A stretch of 64,000 nt of DNA from Actinoallomurus iriomotensis (lineage in GTDB: Bacteria; Actinomycetota; Actinomycetes; Streptosporangiales; Streptosporangiaceae), in NCBI RefSeq assembly GCF_030269445.1, contig NZ_BSTJ01000004.1, positions 124,001 to 188,000 on the forward strand, read 5' to 3'. The notes under the pieces were generated by a model. The model made no database searches, was not told the DNA's origin, and was given only the letters and a program-made list of their open reading frames with translations. Shown piece by piece: positions 33,273 through 42,034 of this stretch. The position numbers were made by a program, and so were the translations under genes. Position 1 is the stretch's first letter, and every line of letters starts with the position of its first letter.

Positions 33273-34169
33273 TCAGCCCTTGGTCGCGCCGGCGAGCATT
33301 CCGGCGACCAGGAAGCGCTGTGAGAACAGGAAGACGACGAGTACGGGCGTGATCGCCAGCAGCGTGGCCAGCGCCAGCTCGGGTCGCTGGACCTCGAGCG
33401 AGCCGACGGTCGGGTTGAACTGGGGGACGTTGTTCAGCAGCGTGCCCAGACCGACCTGGACCGGGAACTGGCCGCTCTCGGGCAGCAGGACGTACGGGAG
33501 GAAATAGTTCGTCCAGTTGGCCACGAAGCTGAAGAACCCGACCAGGGCGACGACCGGCGCGGCCAGCGGCAGGGCGATCCGGCGGAAGGCGCCGAACTCC
33601 GAGCAGCCGTCGAGTTTCGCGGCGGCCAGCAGTTCTCTGGGCATCGCGGTGCTGAAGTAGATGTAGGTGAGGTACACGCCGAACGGATAGAACGAGTACG
33701 GCAGGATGATCGACCACATCGAGCCGACCAGGTGGACCGCGTCGACCTCCAGGAACAACGGCACCACGAGCGTCGCGTTCGGCATGAGCATGACGACCAG
33801 GGTCGCCACCAGGAGAGTGCGGCGACCGCGGAACTCGGTCATCGCGAGCGCGTAACCGGCGGGAATCGTCACGCACAGTGTGATCGCGAGTGCGACGAAC
33901 GAGTAGAGCGCGGAGTTGCCCAGCCATTGGAAGATCGCGTCGTCCTGGTACGAGGTCAGCGCGTCCCAGTTGTGCCGCAGTGCGGACCAGGACCCGGCCG
34001 AGAGCGGGTCGCCGTGGACGAGTTGCTCGTCGGTCTTGGTGGCCGCCAGCAGGAGCCACAGGACCGGGACGACGAAGAACAGCAGGAACACCGCGAGCAC
34101 CAGGGCGCGGAGCGGGTTCGGCGGCCGCCGGCGAACGGCGCGGCCCGGCCGCCGGGGGTCAGTCGGCAT
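33273..34169 (-). CDS. Carbohydrate ABC importer permease, MalG type (second importer)
   Basis: 298 residues, six predicted membrane segments, EAA loop ELLAAAKLDGCSEFGAFRRI and C terminus AGMLAGATKG. The start overlaps the end of the MalF-type permease gene by 11 bp, so the two are coupled. Confidence 0.92.
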   Translation of the reverse strand: MPTDPRRPGRAVRRRPPNPLRALVLAVFLLFFVVPVLWLLLAATKTDEQLVHGDPLSAGSWSALRHNWDALTSYQDDAIFQWLGNSALYSFVALAITLCVTIPAGYALAMTEFRGRRTLLVATLVVMLMPNATLVVPLFLEVDAVHLVGSMWSIILPYSFYPFGVYLTYIYFSTAMPRELLAAAKLDGCSEFGAFRRIALPLAAPVVALVGFFSFVANWTNYFLPYVLLPESGQFPVQVGLGTLLNNVPQFNPTVGSLEVQRPELALATLLAITPVLVVFLFSQRFLVAGMLAGATKG

Positions 34170-35052
34170 CGAAGAACCCCGATCTGGCGACGAACAGACC
34201 CGCGACGACGAGCCCGACGACCAGCAGCTCGACCGAGATGGCCGCCGCGGAGCCGACGTTGTCGTTCTGGAAGGCGAAGTCGTAGGAGAGCTGGTTGAGC
34301 GAGTAGTCGCGGCCGGCCACCCCGTTGCTCGCCTGCGACAGCAGTTGCGGCTCGACGAACAGCTGGGTGCCCGCGGCGAAGGACAGAATCACCATGTAGA
34401 CGATCCACTTGCGCAGGAGCGGCAACTGGATGCGCCACGCGACCTGCCAGGGCCCGGCCCCGTCGATCCGGGCCGCCTCCAGCACGTCCGGGGAGATGTT
34501 GTTCAGCGCGCCGTACATGACCACGATCCAGCCGCCCGCACCCGTCCAGAACGCGATGACGGCCAGCAGGATCGGCAGGTGTCCGGGCGCGATGACCTGG
34601 CCGAAGGTGTCGTAGCCGAGAGCACGCAGCAGGAAACCCACCGGGCTCACCGCCGGGTCGAGCATGAACAGCCAGACCATCGCGCTCGCCGCCCCGGCCA
34701 GCGCGCCGGGGAGGTAGTACAGGAAGCGCAGGGCCCGGTCGGCCGCGCGAACGGTCAGGCCGTGCAGCGAAAGCGCGAGCCCGACGACCAGGACCACCAG
34801 GAAGACGAGCCAGACCAGCAGGTAGAGCGCCACGTGCCCGATGGCCGGCAGGAAGCGGAAGTCGGCCGCCGCGGTGGTGAAGTTCGACAGTCCGGCGAAG
34901 CGCTCGCTCGCGTCGGTGAAGGCGAAGTAGATCGCGTAGACCGTCGGCACGACGCCGAACGCGATCAGCAGCACGACGTACGGGGCGACGAAACCGTGTC
35001 CGGCCCGGCCAGGCCACGCGATACGCGATGCCCCGTGCGACGGAGCGCCCAC
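34159..35052 (-). CDS. Carbohydrate ABC importer permease, MalF type (second importer)
   Basis: 297-residue CUT1 permease with the EAA loop VLEAARIDGAGPWQVAWRI. GTG 35052 is chosen because AGGGAAG lies just upstream and the first membrane segment follows after about 20 residues; the longer frame overlaps the binding-protein gene. It begins 29 bp after that gene. Confidence 0.9.
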   Translation of the reverse strand: MGAPSHGASRIAWPGRAGHGFVAPYVVLLIAFGVVPTVYAIYFAFTDASERFAGLSNFTTAAADFRFLPAIGHVALYLLVWLVFLVVLVVGLALSLHGLTVRAADRALRFLYYLPGALAGAASAMVWLFMLDPAVSPVGFLLRALGYDTFGQVIAPGHLPILLAVIAFWTGAGGWIVVMYGALNNISPDVLEAARIDGAGPWQVAWRIQLPLLRKWIVYMVILSFAAGTQLFVEPQLLSQASNGVAGRDYSLNQLSYDFAFQNDNVGSAAAISVELLVVGLVVAGLFVARSGFFDAD

Positions 35053-35081
35053 CGGTCTTCCCTGTCTGGTGTTCCGCTCCC

Positions 35082-36443
35082 TCACTGGCCGACCTTGTAT
35101 CCGTCGGACCGCGCGTAGTTCGCGATCGCGTTCCGCCATGCGGGCAGGAGAGAGACGATCGTCTTGCCCGCGGTCACGCCCGGTGTGACGGTGGCCGCCC
35201 AGATCGCCTCCTGGCTGAACTGGCCGTATCCCCAGCCGGGCCACACCCGCCCGGCCTCCGTTTGGAGCGGCCCGGCGATGTCCCCCGCGTAGTAGCGGGA
35301 GGAGGTCTGGTTCGCCAGCCACGCCTTGGCCGCGGCCGTGTACGCCGGATAGCCGGGAGCGACCTTTCCCTGGTAGTCGTTCGCGGTGGTCACCCAGGTG
35401 AGGAAGTCGGTGCCGGCCTTCAGGTGGGCGCTGTGCGCCGACAGCAGCCAGGTGCCGCCGCCGACATTGCCGGCGGAGGGGGCCGGGTCGCCGGACCACT
35501 GGGGCGTCGGGGCGACCGCGATCTGGCCGGCGGGGGTCTTGAACGTGCCCTGGAACAGCGAGCCGCCGAACCACGAAGGGCCGGGCAGCATGAGGATCCT
35601 GCCGGCCTGGTTCTTGTCGAAGTCGGAGCTGAACACGCTGCTCGTGGACATGGTGTGGTTCTTGATCAGGGTGTCCAGCAGTGAGGCCATCCGGGTGCAG
35701 TTCGCGCTCGTCGTGTCGATCGTGACGGCCTTGGGGCCGGTGATCTGGTTGGCGCCGCACTTGCTCGCCCACATGTAGATCTCGGGGGTGAAGTTGTCAC
35801 CCGCGGAACCGACCAGGTACCCGGGATGCCCGGCGGCGACCTTCTCGCCCAGCGCCCGATACTCCTCCCACGTCGCCGGGACCCGGTAGCCCCACTTCCT
35901 CATGAGGCCGGCGTTGTACCAGAGCACGGTCTGGGACAGGTCGTTGCGCAGGCAGTACAGCGTGCCGTTCGCCATGCACGGGTCGTTGGCGCCGCGAGCG
36001 AAGCCGTCGAGGACGGACCGTGGGATCAGACCCTTGTTCAGCGGAGCGGCGAAGCCCGCCTGCACCGCCCAGGAGACCTCGTTGTTCTGCGAACTGAAGA
36101 CGACGTCCGGCCATCCCCTGCGGATTCGGTTGAACAGGCTCACCTTGGTCTGGAGGTAGTTCGAACCGTTGGCGTCCCCGTCATAGGTGACGATGTTCAT
36201 CTTCACCGCGGGATGTTGCCGCTGGTAGAGCTGGGCGGCCGCCAGACGCGTCGAGTCCACCCACACCGTCAGCGGCCCGTCGGTCTGCGGCGCCTTCTTG
36301 AGACCTCCCTGCCCGCCGGCGGCTCCCCCTCCCCCGCAGGCCACGACGGTCAACGTGAACGCGCTGCCGAGGGCCAGCAGCACGGCGCGGCGACGGCTCC
36401 TGCCTGATCTCCTCGCGCCGTCGGCGCGGGCCTTCCTTGTCAT
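35082..36443 (-). CDS. Sugar-binding lipoprotein (second importer)
   Basis: 453 residues with a basic n-region, lipobox VVAC followed by a Gly-rich stretch, and family-1 binding protein features such as GWPDVVFSSQNNEVSWAVQA and LRNDLSQTVLWYNAGLMRKW. ATG 36443 follows GGAG by 6 nt. No ATPase is encoded in this operon. The regulator type (GntR/FadR) differs from the LacI control of the first importer, so the substrate probably differs too, for example a uronide or polyol. Confidence 0.9.
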   Translation of the reverse strand: MTRKARADGARRSGRSRRRAVLLALGSAFTLTVVACGGGGAAGGQGGLKKAPQTDGPLTVWVDSTRLAAAQLYQRQHPAVKMNIVTYDGDANGSNYLQTKVSLFNRIRRGWPDVVFSSQNNEVSWAVQAGFAAPLNKGLIPRSVLDGFARGANDPCMANGTLYCLRNDLSQTVLWYNAGLMRKWGYRVPATWEEYRALGEKVAAGHPGYLVGSAGDNFTPEIYMWASKCGANQITGPKAVTIDTTSANCTRMASLLDTLIKNHTMSTSSVFSSDFDKNQAGRILMLPGPSWFGGSLFQGTFKTPAGQIAVAPTPQWSGDPAPSAGNVGGGTWLLSAHSAHLKAGTDFLTWVTTANDYQGKVAPGYPAYTAAAKAWLANQTSSRYYAGDIAGPLQTEAGRVWPGWGYGQFSQEAIWAATVTPGVTAGKTIVSLLPAWRNAIANYARSDGYKVGQ

Positions 36444-36826
36444 TGGCTGCTCCACTGACGTCGTGGGACCCGCCGACCAGCACATGGCGGGCGGGAAATG
36501 TGTCCTACTCATCTCGCCGAACTTCGAACGGGCGAGGTGGTCCGCGGCGTCGCGGAGGCTCTGGCGAGCACCTCGGCCCAGCTGACTCCTGTCGTCCCTC
36601 ATCAGAGCTCCGGAGCCCGAGGTCGTCAAGAGGAGAGGCGGGCCCATTTTTACGGCCGTGTTACGGCGACCAGGCCAGGAGAGCGACGTTGGACCAGCTC
36701 ACCTGACGTGCGAGCGACACGATAAGTCTTACTCATCTTCGCTTCGTACACCGACAGATGTATGCTCCTTGGGCGGCAACGGTGGGTCATACTCTCAGGG
36801 TGACCCGCAACGAAGGAGGCACGCCG
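36444..36826. promoter_or_regulatory. Divergent promoter region between second importer and GntR gene
   Basis: 383 bp without a gene. A similar element occurs near both ends: CCTACTCATCTCGC (36504-36517) and CTTACTCATCTTCGC (36728-36742). TATGCT at about 36762 could be a -10 for the GntR gene. A GntR operator role for the repeated element is speculative. Confidence 0.35.
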
Positions 36827-37609
36827 GTGGACGGCACGCCCAAGCCGGCTGCGACCGATGCGCCGCCGCCGGAGCAGGACGGCGACGCACGGCGGACCGG
36901 CGCGTACCGGCCACGCTATGAGCTGGTGGCCGAGCAGATCCTCCAGCTCATCGCCGAGCTGCGCCTGCGGCCCGGCGACCGGATGCCCACCGAGAACGAA
37001 CTCGCCGCACGCCTGGGCACCAGCCGGACCGTCGTACGAGAAGCCGTGAAGATCCTCTCCGCGATCGGCCGGCTACGTGCCCAGAAGGGCCGCGGACTCT
37101 ATGTCGCCGACGACGAGGGGATGCTCGGCTCATCGCGTTGGGGTGGCTTCTTCCTGCCGACCGACCTCGATCACGTCTACATGCTGTTCGAGTTCCGCCG
37201 GGTCCAGGAGACCGCGGCCGGCCGGCTGGCCGCGGCCCGGGCCACTCCCGCCGAGCTCCGCGCCATCGAGGCCGCCGCCGAGATGTGCCGGGAGGGGTAT
37301 TCGACCGGCCAGACGGCGCTGTTCGACCAGGGTGACGACGACTTTCACCTGGGCATCGCCACCGCTTCGCACAACCCGTTCCTCGTCGCGGCGGTCCGCG
37401 AGGCCCGGCGCCTCCAGCGCCAGTCCAGCACGATCGGCCTGCACGGCACGGTCGGCGGCCACGCCGAGGAGGCCGTCGAGGAGCACGCCGCGATCTACCA
37501 GGCCATCCGGGACGGCGACCCCGATGCCGCAGCCCAGGCCGCGGCCGTTCACCTCGACAAGACCCTCGACGACTACCGGCGCGAGATCCAGCGCCGCGTG
37601 TTCGGCTGA
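36827..37609 (+). CDS. GntR/FadR family regulator of the second importer operon
   Basis: 260 residues: winged HTH (about 30-95; LRPGDRMPTENELAARLGTS and RTVVREAVKILSAIGRLRAQ) and an all-helical FCD ligand domain (about 120-250) with metal-site His/Asp residues (DFHLGIATASHNPF, and EEHAAIYQAI near the end). GTG 36827 is chosen because AAGGAGG lies 7 nt upstream. Divergent from the importer operon, which it probably represses. FCD regulators commonly sense sugar acids or other carboxylates. Confidence 0.92.
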   Translation: MDGTPKPAATDAPPPEQDGDARRTGAYRPRYELVAEQILQLIAELRLRPGDRMPTENELAARLGTSRTVVREAVKILSAIGRLRAQKGRGLYVADDEGMLGSSRWGGFFLPTDLDHVYMLFEFRRVQETAAGRLAAARATPAELRAIEAAAEMCREGYSTGQTALFDQGDDDFHLGIATASHNPFLVAAVREARRLQRQSSTIGLHGTVGGHAEEAVEEHAAIYQAIRDGDPDAAAQAAAVHLDKTLDDYRREIQRRVFG

Positions 37610-37841
37610 TTCACCCGGTCGGCGCGGCCTCGGCCTTGTACGGGGATGGACGACGACAAAGGTGCCAGGCCGGATCTGTGTCGGCGGCGCCCTCCAGCAT
37701 GCCGTTCGCTGCGACGGCCGCGCCGAGTACGGCCATGACCTCTTGCTTCGTCCGTGTCCTGCTCCCAGTGCGGAACCCTCGGACGGACGGCCCACGGCGG
37801 TCATCGGCCTGCTTGACCCTCGCGGTAGGCGGTGTCGAGGA

Positions 37842-38312
37842 CTCCCCTCGCGCGCTCCCGCGATCCCCGATGTTCCCGGGCTGCGGGAGGCGCGTCCGTG
37901 GACGAACCGGGAGGCGACCAGCACACGGCAGACGCCCAAGCGGCTCATCGTGATCGGCGGCGGGCCCGTCGCGTGCGAGATGACGCAGGCGCTGCACGCC
38001 CTCGGCGCCGTCGAGAGCATCATCCTCGTGCGCGAGGACCGCCTACTCACTCGGACCGAGCCGTTCGCCGGTGAGCTGGTGTCCCCGTCCCTCGCGGAAT
38101 CGGCATCGACCTGCACTTCGGCCGCTCACTCGCTCGGGTCGAACGCCAGGCGACCGGCGGGCCGGTGATGGTCCAGGCCGATGACGGCTCGCGGTTCGAG
38201 GCCGACGAGATCCTCGTCGCCACCGGCCGCCGACTGGGGGTGTACGACATCGGCCTGGAGACGATCGGGAGGCGGCGGGACGGGCCCATCGAGGTGGATG
38301 CGAGCATGCGGG
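37842..38312 (+). pseudogene. Decayed FAD/NAD-dependent oxidoreductase (mercuric reductase/lipoamide dehydrogenase-like)
   Basis: Fragments in two frames. The first reads PAIPDVPGLREARPWTNREA and KRLIVIGGGPVACEMTQALH (central NAD-binding motif) up to about 38095. After a frameshift the next frame continues GIDLHFGRSLARVERQATGG, then FEADEILVATGRRLGVYDI to DASMRATG. The FAD-binding N terminus and the dimerisation domain are gone. No start or RBS serves it. It looks like a relic. Confidence 0.75.
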
Positions 38313-38527
38313 CGACAGGTCCGCATGGCGCCCACAGCCGCATCGGCCGCCTCGCGGTGATGACCAGGCTGGAACTCGGCCGGCGGCTACGGCTGGTCGA
38401 GCTCCTGGCGTACGGCTGGTCGGGCCGGCGTTCACGGCCGGCCATGGACGACCAGGTCATGGCGGCGCCGGCCGGTGCACGTTCGACCGGGTGGGGACCG
38501 CCTGGTGAGCGAGCAGCGTGGACGCTG

Positions 38528-39202
38528 CTATTCGGTGTCCATTGTCATGATCTGGTCGACGACGTCGGCGACGTCGGCGCCGACGATGTCAGGTCGGCCG
38601 CCGAGTGGGCTCGGCACCATGCCGGGGCGTGTGACGAAGGCGGCCTTGCATCCGGCGGCGAGCGCTCCGGACACGTCCCAGGAGTGCGCTGCGACCAGGC
38701 GGACTTCCGCCGGATCGACGTCGAATGCCCGCGCGACCGTGAGGTAGGGCTCCGGAGCGGGCTTGAGCCGTTTCACAGCGTCGGCCGAGATGACGCCGTC
38801 GAAATGCTCGCGGATCCCGGCATTGGTCAGTTGTGCTTCGGCGACCGTCTGGATCGAGTTCGTCAGGGCGACGAGCGTGAGGTCGGTGGTGCGCAGCCGC
38901 CGTAGGGCTCCGGGAACCTCCGGATGGGCCGGCAATGAGCTCATCCGGCTCACCACCGCGGTGGCCTCATCGGTCGTGAGGGTATGCCCGTGTCGTTCGG
39001 CGAGCATGTGCAGTGCCGCGTGTTGTGCGGTGGTGAAGTCCACGTACTCGCCGGTCAGTCCGCCGACGAATGACAGCTGGAGCATCTGTGCGAACCACTG
39101 CCCGCGCAGGGCGGCCGAGCCCAGCAGGTCCTCGAACGCGTCATCGAGCGAGCTGAGATCCAGCAGGGTTTCGTTGACGTCGAATGCGATCACCTTGGTC
39201 AT
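38528..39202 (-). CDS. Haloacid dehalogenase, type II (HAD superfamily)
   Basis: 224-residue HAD hydrolase. Motif I is FDVNETLLDL (nucleophile Asp), motif II VALTNS, motif III Lys in RLKPAPEPY, and motif IV is replaced by AAHSWDVSGALAAGCKAAFV, the pattern of 2-haloacid dehalogenases. ATG 39202 follows GAGGAGA. It follows the SDR gene by 53 bp on the same strand. Real substrate may not be a haloacid. Confidence 0.88.
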   Translation of the reverse strand: MTKVIAFDVNETLLDLSSLDDAFEDLLGSAALRGQWFAQMLQLSFVGGLTGEYVDFTTAQHAALHMLAERHGHTLTTDEATAVVSRMSSLPAHPEVPGALRRLRTTDLTLVALTNSIQTVAEAQLTNAGIREHFDGVISADAVKRLKPAPEPYLTVARAFDVDPAEVRLVAAHSWDVSGALAAGCKAAFVTRPGMVPSPLGGRPDIVGADVADVVDQIMTMDTE

Positions 39203-39255
39203 GGCCTGTCTCCTCGTGTGAGTGATACCGGTCGGGCCTACTTCACGGGGCTTCA

Positions 39256-40035
39256 TCACGGGCGTGAATGGGAGACGGAGTCGGTGACATCCCAGATCTG
39301 CCCCGTTTCCTCGCCCGGAAGCCGGTCGAGGAGCGACCTCGCAGACCGCTCCGCGGTGATCAGGGAGCCCTCCGCGTACGAGCGGCTGAACCGTTGGTGC
39401 AGGTTCACGCCGATCCGGTCGGGGTCCTGGCCGCGGATCCATGCCTGCATCGCGGTGTCGACCGATCCAGGCCGGAAGGCATTGACGGCGACACCGCTGT
39501 CGGCCAGTTCAGCGGCGAGATTCACGGTGTGCGCCTCGAGCGCCGCCTTGCCGGTGACGTAGGCGTTACCTCCGACCATGGATGCCGGGCGGGTGACGAC
39601 ACCGCTGGAGACGTTGACGATACGGCCCCACTTCTGCTCGAGCATGGCGGGTAGCAGCGCGAAGGTCAGTGAGGCGACGGCCACGACGTTGACGCCGATC
39701 GCGGCCGCCCAGTCGGTGGAATCGATCTCGGCGCTCGGGCCGAGCGGCCACACGACGGCGGCGTTGTTGATGGGAATGTCCACGCCCCCGAGTTCGTCAC
39801 GGGCGCGTGTCGCGCACCGGGCGAGCTGGTCTGGATCCGCGACGTCCGCCGTGATCACCACTGCCGTGCCGCCGAGTTCGTGGACGGACGCGGCGCTGTC
39901 GGTGAGTTCGTCGTGCGAGCGCGCGACCAGTGCCACACGGACGCCCGTCTTGGCCAGTTCCAGCGCGATCGCCCGCCCGATGCCGCGTCCCGCGCCGGTC
40001 ACCAGCGCCGTGCGGCCGTTGAGCGAAGTAGTCAT
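39256..40035 (-). CDS. Short-chain dehydrogenase/reductase (FabG-like)
   Basis: 259 residues. Cofactor motif TGAGRGIG (about 14-21), NNA motif (INNAAVVWPLG), catalytic Ser in VNVSSGVV and YxxxK as YVTGK. An Arg follows the cofactor motif and ARS replaces an acidic residue after beta-2, favouring NADP(H). It sits between peroxiredoxin and HAD genes, separated from the former by a terminator-like hairpin. The RBS is weak. Substrate unknown. Confidence 0.9.
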   Translation of the reverse strand: MTTSLNGRTALVTGAGRGIGRAIALELAKTGVRVALVARSHDELTDSAASVHELGGTAVVITADVADPDQLARCATRARDELGGVDIPINNAAVVWPLGPSAEIDSTDWAAAIGVNVVAVASLTFALLPAMLEQKWGRIVNVSSGVVTRPASMVGGNAYVTGKAALEAHTVNLAAELADSGVAVNAFRPGSVDTAMQAWIRGQDPDRIGVNLHQRFSRSYAEGSLITAERSARSLLDRLPGEETGQIWDVTDSVSHSRP

Positions 40036-40116
40036 GAATGGTTTGCGGCGGCGCTGCGCACCTGTCTTACCTTCTGGTTGTCCCGAGTCGTGAGCATGGC
40101 AGGTGTGGTGACGGAG

Positions 40117-40161
40117 CCAGCAGGCGGAAATCGGTCGTTATGCCGCGTTTCCACCTGCTGG
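40117..40161 (-). terminator. Terminator after the peroxiredoxin gene
   Basis: Inverted repeat CCAGCAGGcGGAAA / TTTCCaCCTGCTGG, 13 pairs with one mismatch and a 17-nt loop, between the peroxiredoxin and SDR genes. Confidence 0.6.
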
Positions 40162-40192
40162 AGCGCCGTGCGCGAAGCTCGTTCGCCGGTGG

Positions 40193-40675
40193 CTAGCCGG
40201 CCGCGTGCTCGCGCAGGTAGCGGATCAGGCCGGTCACATCTTCGGGGACGAGCCTGCCGATGGCTCCGCTGGAGTACACGCTGACGATGACCTTGCCATC
40301 GCCGTCGAGTACGAAGCCTGTCGACTGAAGGTACTTCGGGTCCTGATTGACGAACGCGCCGGTCGCTTCGGCGATTTCGTCCGCGTCGGCGCTGTGCCCG
40401 AGCGGGAAGGTCAGGCCGTGCTCGTCGGCCAGGGCCCGTGTCGTGGCTTCGTCCTCGACGGTGAGCGCGACGACCTTGGCGTCGAGTCCGGTGAGGGTGT
40501 CCAGGGCACGCTGGAAGGCGCGCAGCTGTGCGTTGCAGTACGGGCACCAGTGCCCGCGGTAGAACAGGATGACGCCGAAGTGGCCGCGCAGAACGTCAGG
40601 CAGCGCTAGTGAACCGCCGCCGAGAGACGGGACCGTCAGCGACGGGAACCGGTCGCCCGGATTGAGGAGCGGCAT
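40193..40675 (-). CDS. Peroxiredoxin/redoxin (AhpC-TSA family)
   Basis: 160-residue thioredoxin-fold protein without signal peptide. The active-site segment is FYRGHWCPYCNAQLRAF: a CxxC motif, as in the thiol-reductase-like redoxins rather than the usual single peroxidatic Cys (TxxC). The rest (PGDRFPSLTVPSLGG at the start, GKVIVSVYSSGAIGRL at the end) fits the family. Probable peroxide or thiol reductase. Confidence 0.87.
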   Translation of the reverse strand: MPLLNPGDRFPSLTVPSLGGGSLALPDVLRGHFGVILFYRGHWCPYCNAQLRAFQRALDTLTGLDAKVVALTVEDEATTRALADEHGLTFPLGHSADADEIAEATGAFVNQDPKYLQSTGFVLDGDGKVIVSVYSSGAIGRLVPEDVTGLIRYLREHAAG

Positions 40676-40966
40676 GTGAGGTGTCCTTTCCGTTGTGGTG
40701 TAACTGTCGCCCGGGCGCGTCGCCGTGCCCCGTGCGCCGCCGGCCCGCCATCATCAGGCGATGACGGTTCCCTCTTCTCCGGTGGCACCAGGGACGGTCA
40801 CCAAGCCGAGCCGAACGGACTGTTAGCGCAGCCGGAGCGGGCCGGGCTTACCTGAGATCCCGCCGAATCTGTTCGGCGTTCGCGTTTCGTAAGATCAATC
40901 GGCATCCGTCCACCGGGGCGGGGGCCGATGAGAGCTGGTCCAGATCAGGCACCGTAGGCTCGAATC

Positions 40967-41644
40967 ATGTCGCCATCGGAGCCGCCCGATACCGCGGACC
41001 GCGAGCTCACGCGCCGGCAGGCCGCGTACCGAGACTCGCGCGACTGGGTGAGCGCGTTGACCGGTACGGGATCGGCGCGTGAACAGGCGATCACGAATCT
41101 CCATGAGTTGCTGTTGCGAGTCGCCCGACGGGAGACATCCAGGCGCCGGGCGGCCCTCGGCATCGACGGACCCGAACTCGACGACCTGGCCCACCAGGCC
41201 GCGGCGGACGCGTTGGTCGCGATCACCGCGAAGGTTCGCCAGTTCCGAGGAGAGAGCCGGTTCACGACGTGGGCCTACAAGTTCGTTGTACTCGAGGTGG
41301 CCAACAAGATCGGACGTCATTTCTGGCAGTGGCGGACATGGCCGATCGAGCCAGAGGACTGGGATCGACTGCCTGACCGGTTCGGCCTCCGGCCGGAAGA
41401 TCAGGCCGAGTGGCGGGATCTGGTCTCGGCACTGCGCCGCGCGGTGAACGAGGAACTGACCGAACACCAGCGCCGGATCTTTTCGGCCCTCGTACTGGGT
41501 GGCGTGCCGGCGGACGCGTTGGCCATCAAGCTGGGGACGACCCGCAACGCTCTCTACAAGGCCTTGTTCGACGCACGGCGTAAGATACGCGCGAACCTGG
41601 TCGCCAACGGATATCTGACGCTCGATGAGGTGGAGCGATCATGA
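40967..41644 (+). CDS. RNA polymerase sigma factor (sigma-70, ECF-like)
   Basis: 225 residues. Region 2 is seen as LDDLAHQAAADALVAITAKV followed by FRGESRFTTWAYKFVVLEV (the -10 recognition helix). Region 4 is an HTH: ADALAIKLGTTRNALYKALF, then DARRKIRANL. The stop overlaps the start of a 70-residue zinc-finger-like protein (ATGA), the usual arrangement of sigma and anti-sigma genes. The upstream 290 bp gap shows no clear promoter and the RBS is weak. Confidence 0.9.
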   Translation: MSPSEPPDTADRELTRRQAAYRDSRDWVSALTGTGSAREQAITNLHELLLRVARRETSRRRAALGIDGPELDDLAHQAAADALVAITAKVRQFRGESRFTTWAYKFVVLEVANKIGRHFWQWRTWPIEPEDWDRLPDRFGLRPEDQAEWRDLVSALRRAVNEELTEHQRRIFSALVLGGVPADALAIKLGTTRNALYKALFDARRKIRANLVANGYLTLDEVERS

Positions 41645-41853
41645 GCGGCTGGTCATCTCTCGAGCGGTTCCTGCGAACGGATCCGCTCGACGCGGGCTGT
41701 GCGGGTACCTTCGATCTGCTCGACCTCTACGTGGAAGAACGGCTCGCGGGTGGCGATCCCGAAGAACGCTTCCCCGGTGTCGCCGCTCACCTGCGGATCT
41801 GCGACCCCTGCCTGGACGACTACGAAGGTCTGCTCGCCGCCGCCGGGGTCTGA
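41641..41853 (+). CDS. Small putative zinc-finger anti-sigma factor
   Basis: 70 residues. It has the anti-sigma zinc pattern HxxxCxxC (AAHLRICDPCLDDYEG) preceded by a helix (TFDLLDLYVEERLAGG), but no membrane segment. It overlaps the sigma gene by 4 bp. The TGA at 41851-41853 is followed by 42 further sense codons in the same frame, to a stop at 41978-41980. A nonsense change, or a longer ancestral protein, is possible. The soluble sensor part, if any, is not recognised. Confidence 0.75.
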   Translation: MSGWSSLERFLRTDPLDAGCAGTFDLLDLYVEERLAGGDPEERFPGVAAHLRICDPCLDDYEGLLAAAGV

Positions 41854-42034
41854 CACCTGCCGCTCCCCTGTGTCCGCGGCGAGGTCGAAGACGATTCGAC
41901 CAACGCCGCACTCGGAGCCCGGCGAGCCGCCCGCGCGGTGCAGGAGACCATCCGTGCCCTGCTCGCGGCGAACGGCTGAACTTCATGGGCTGTCACCGAT
42001 ACGACACCCACTCCCCGTGGGCACCGGTCCCGGG

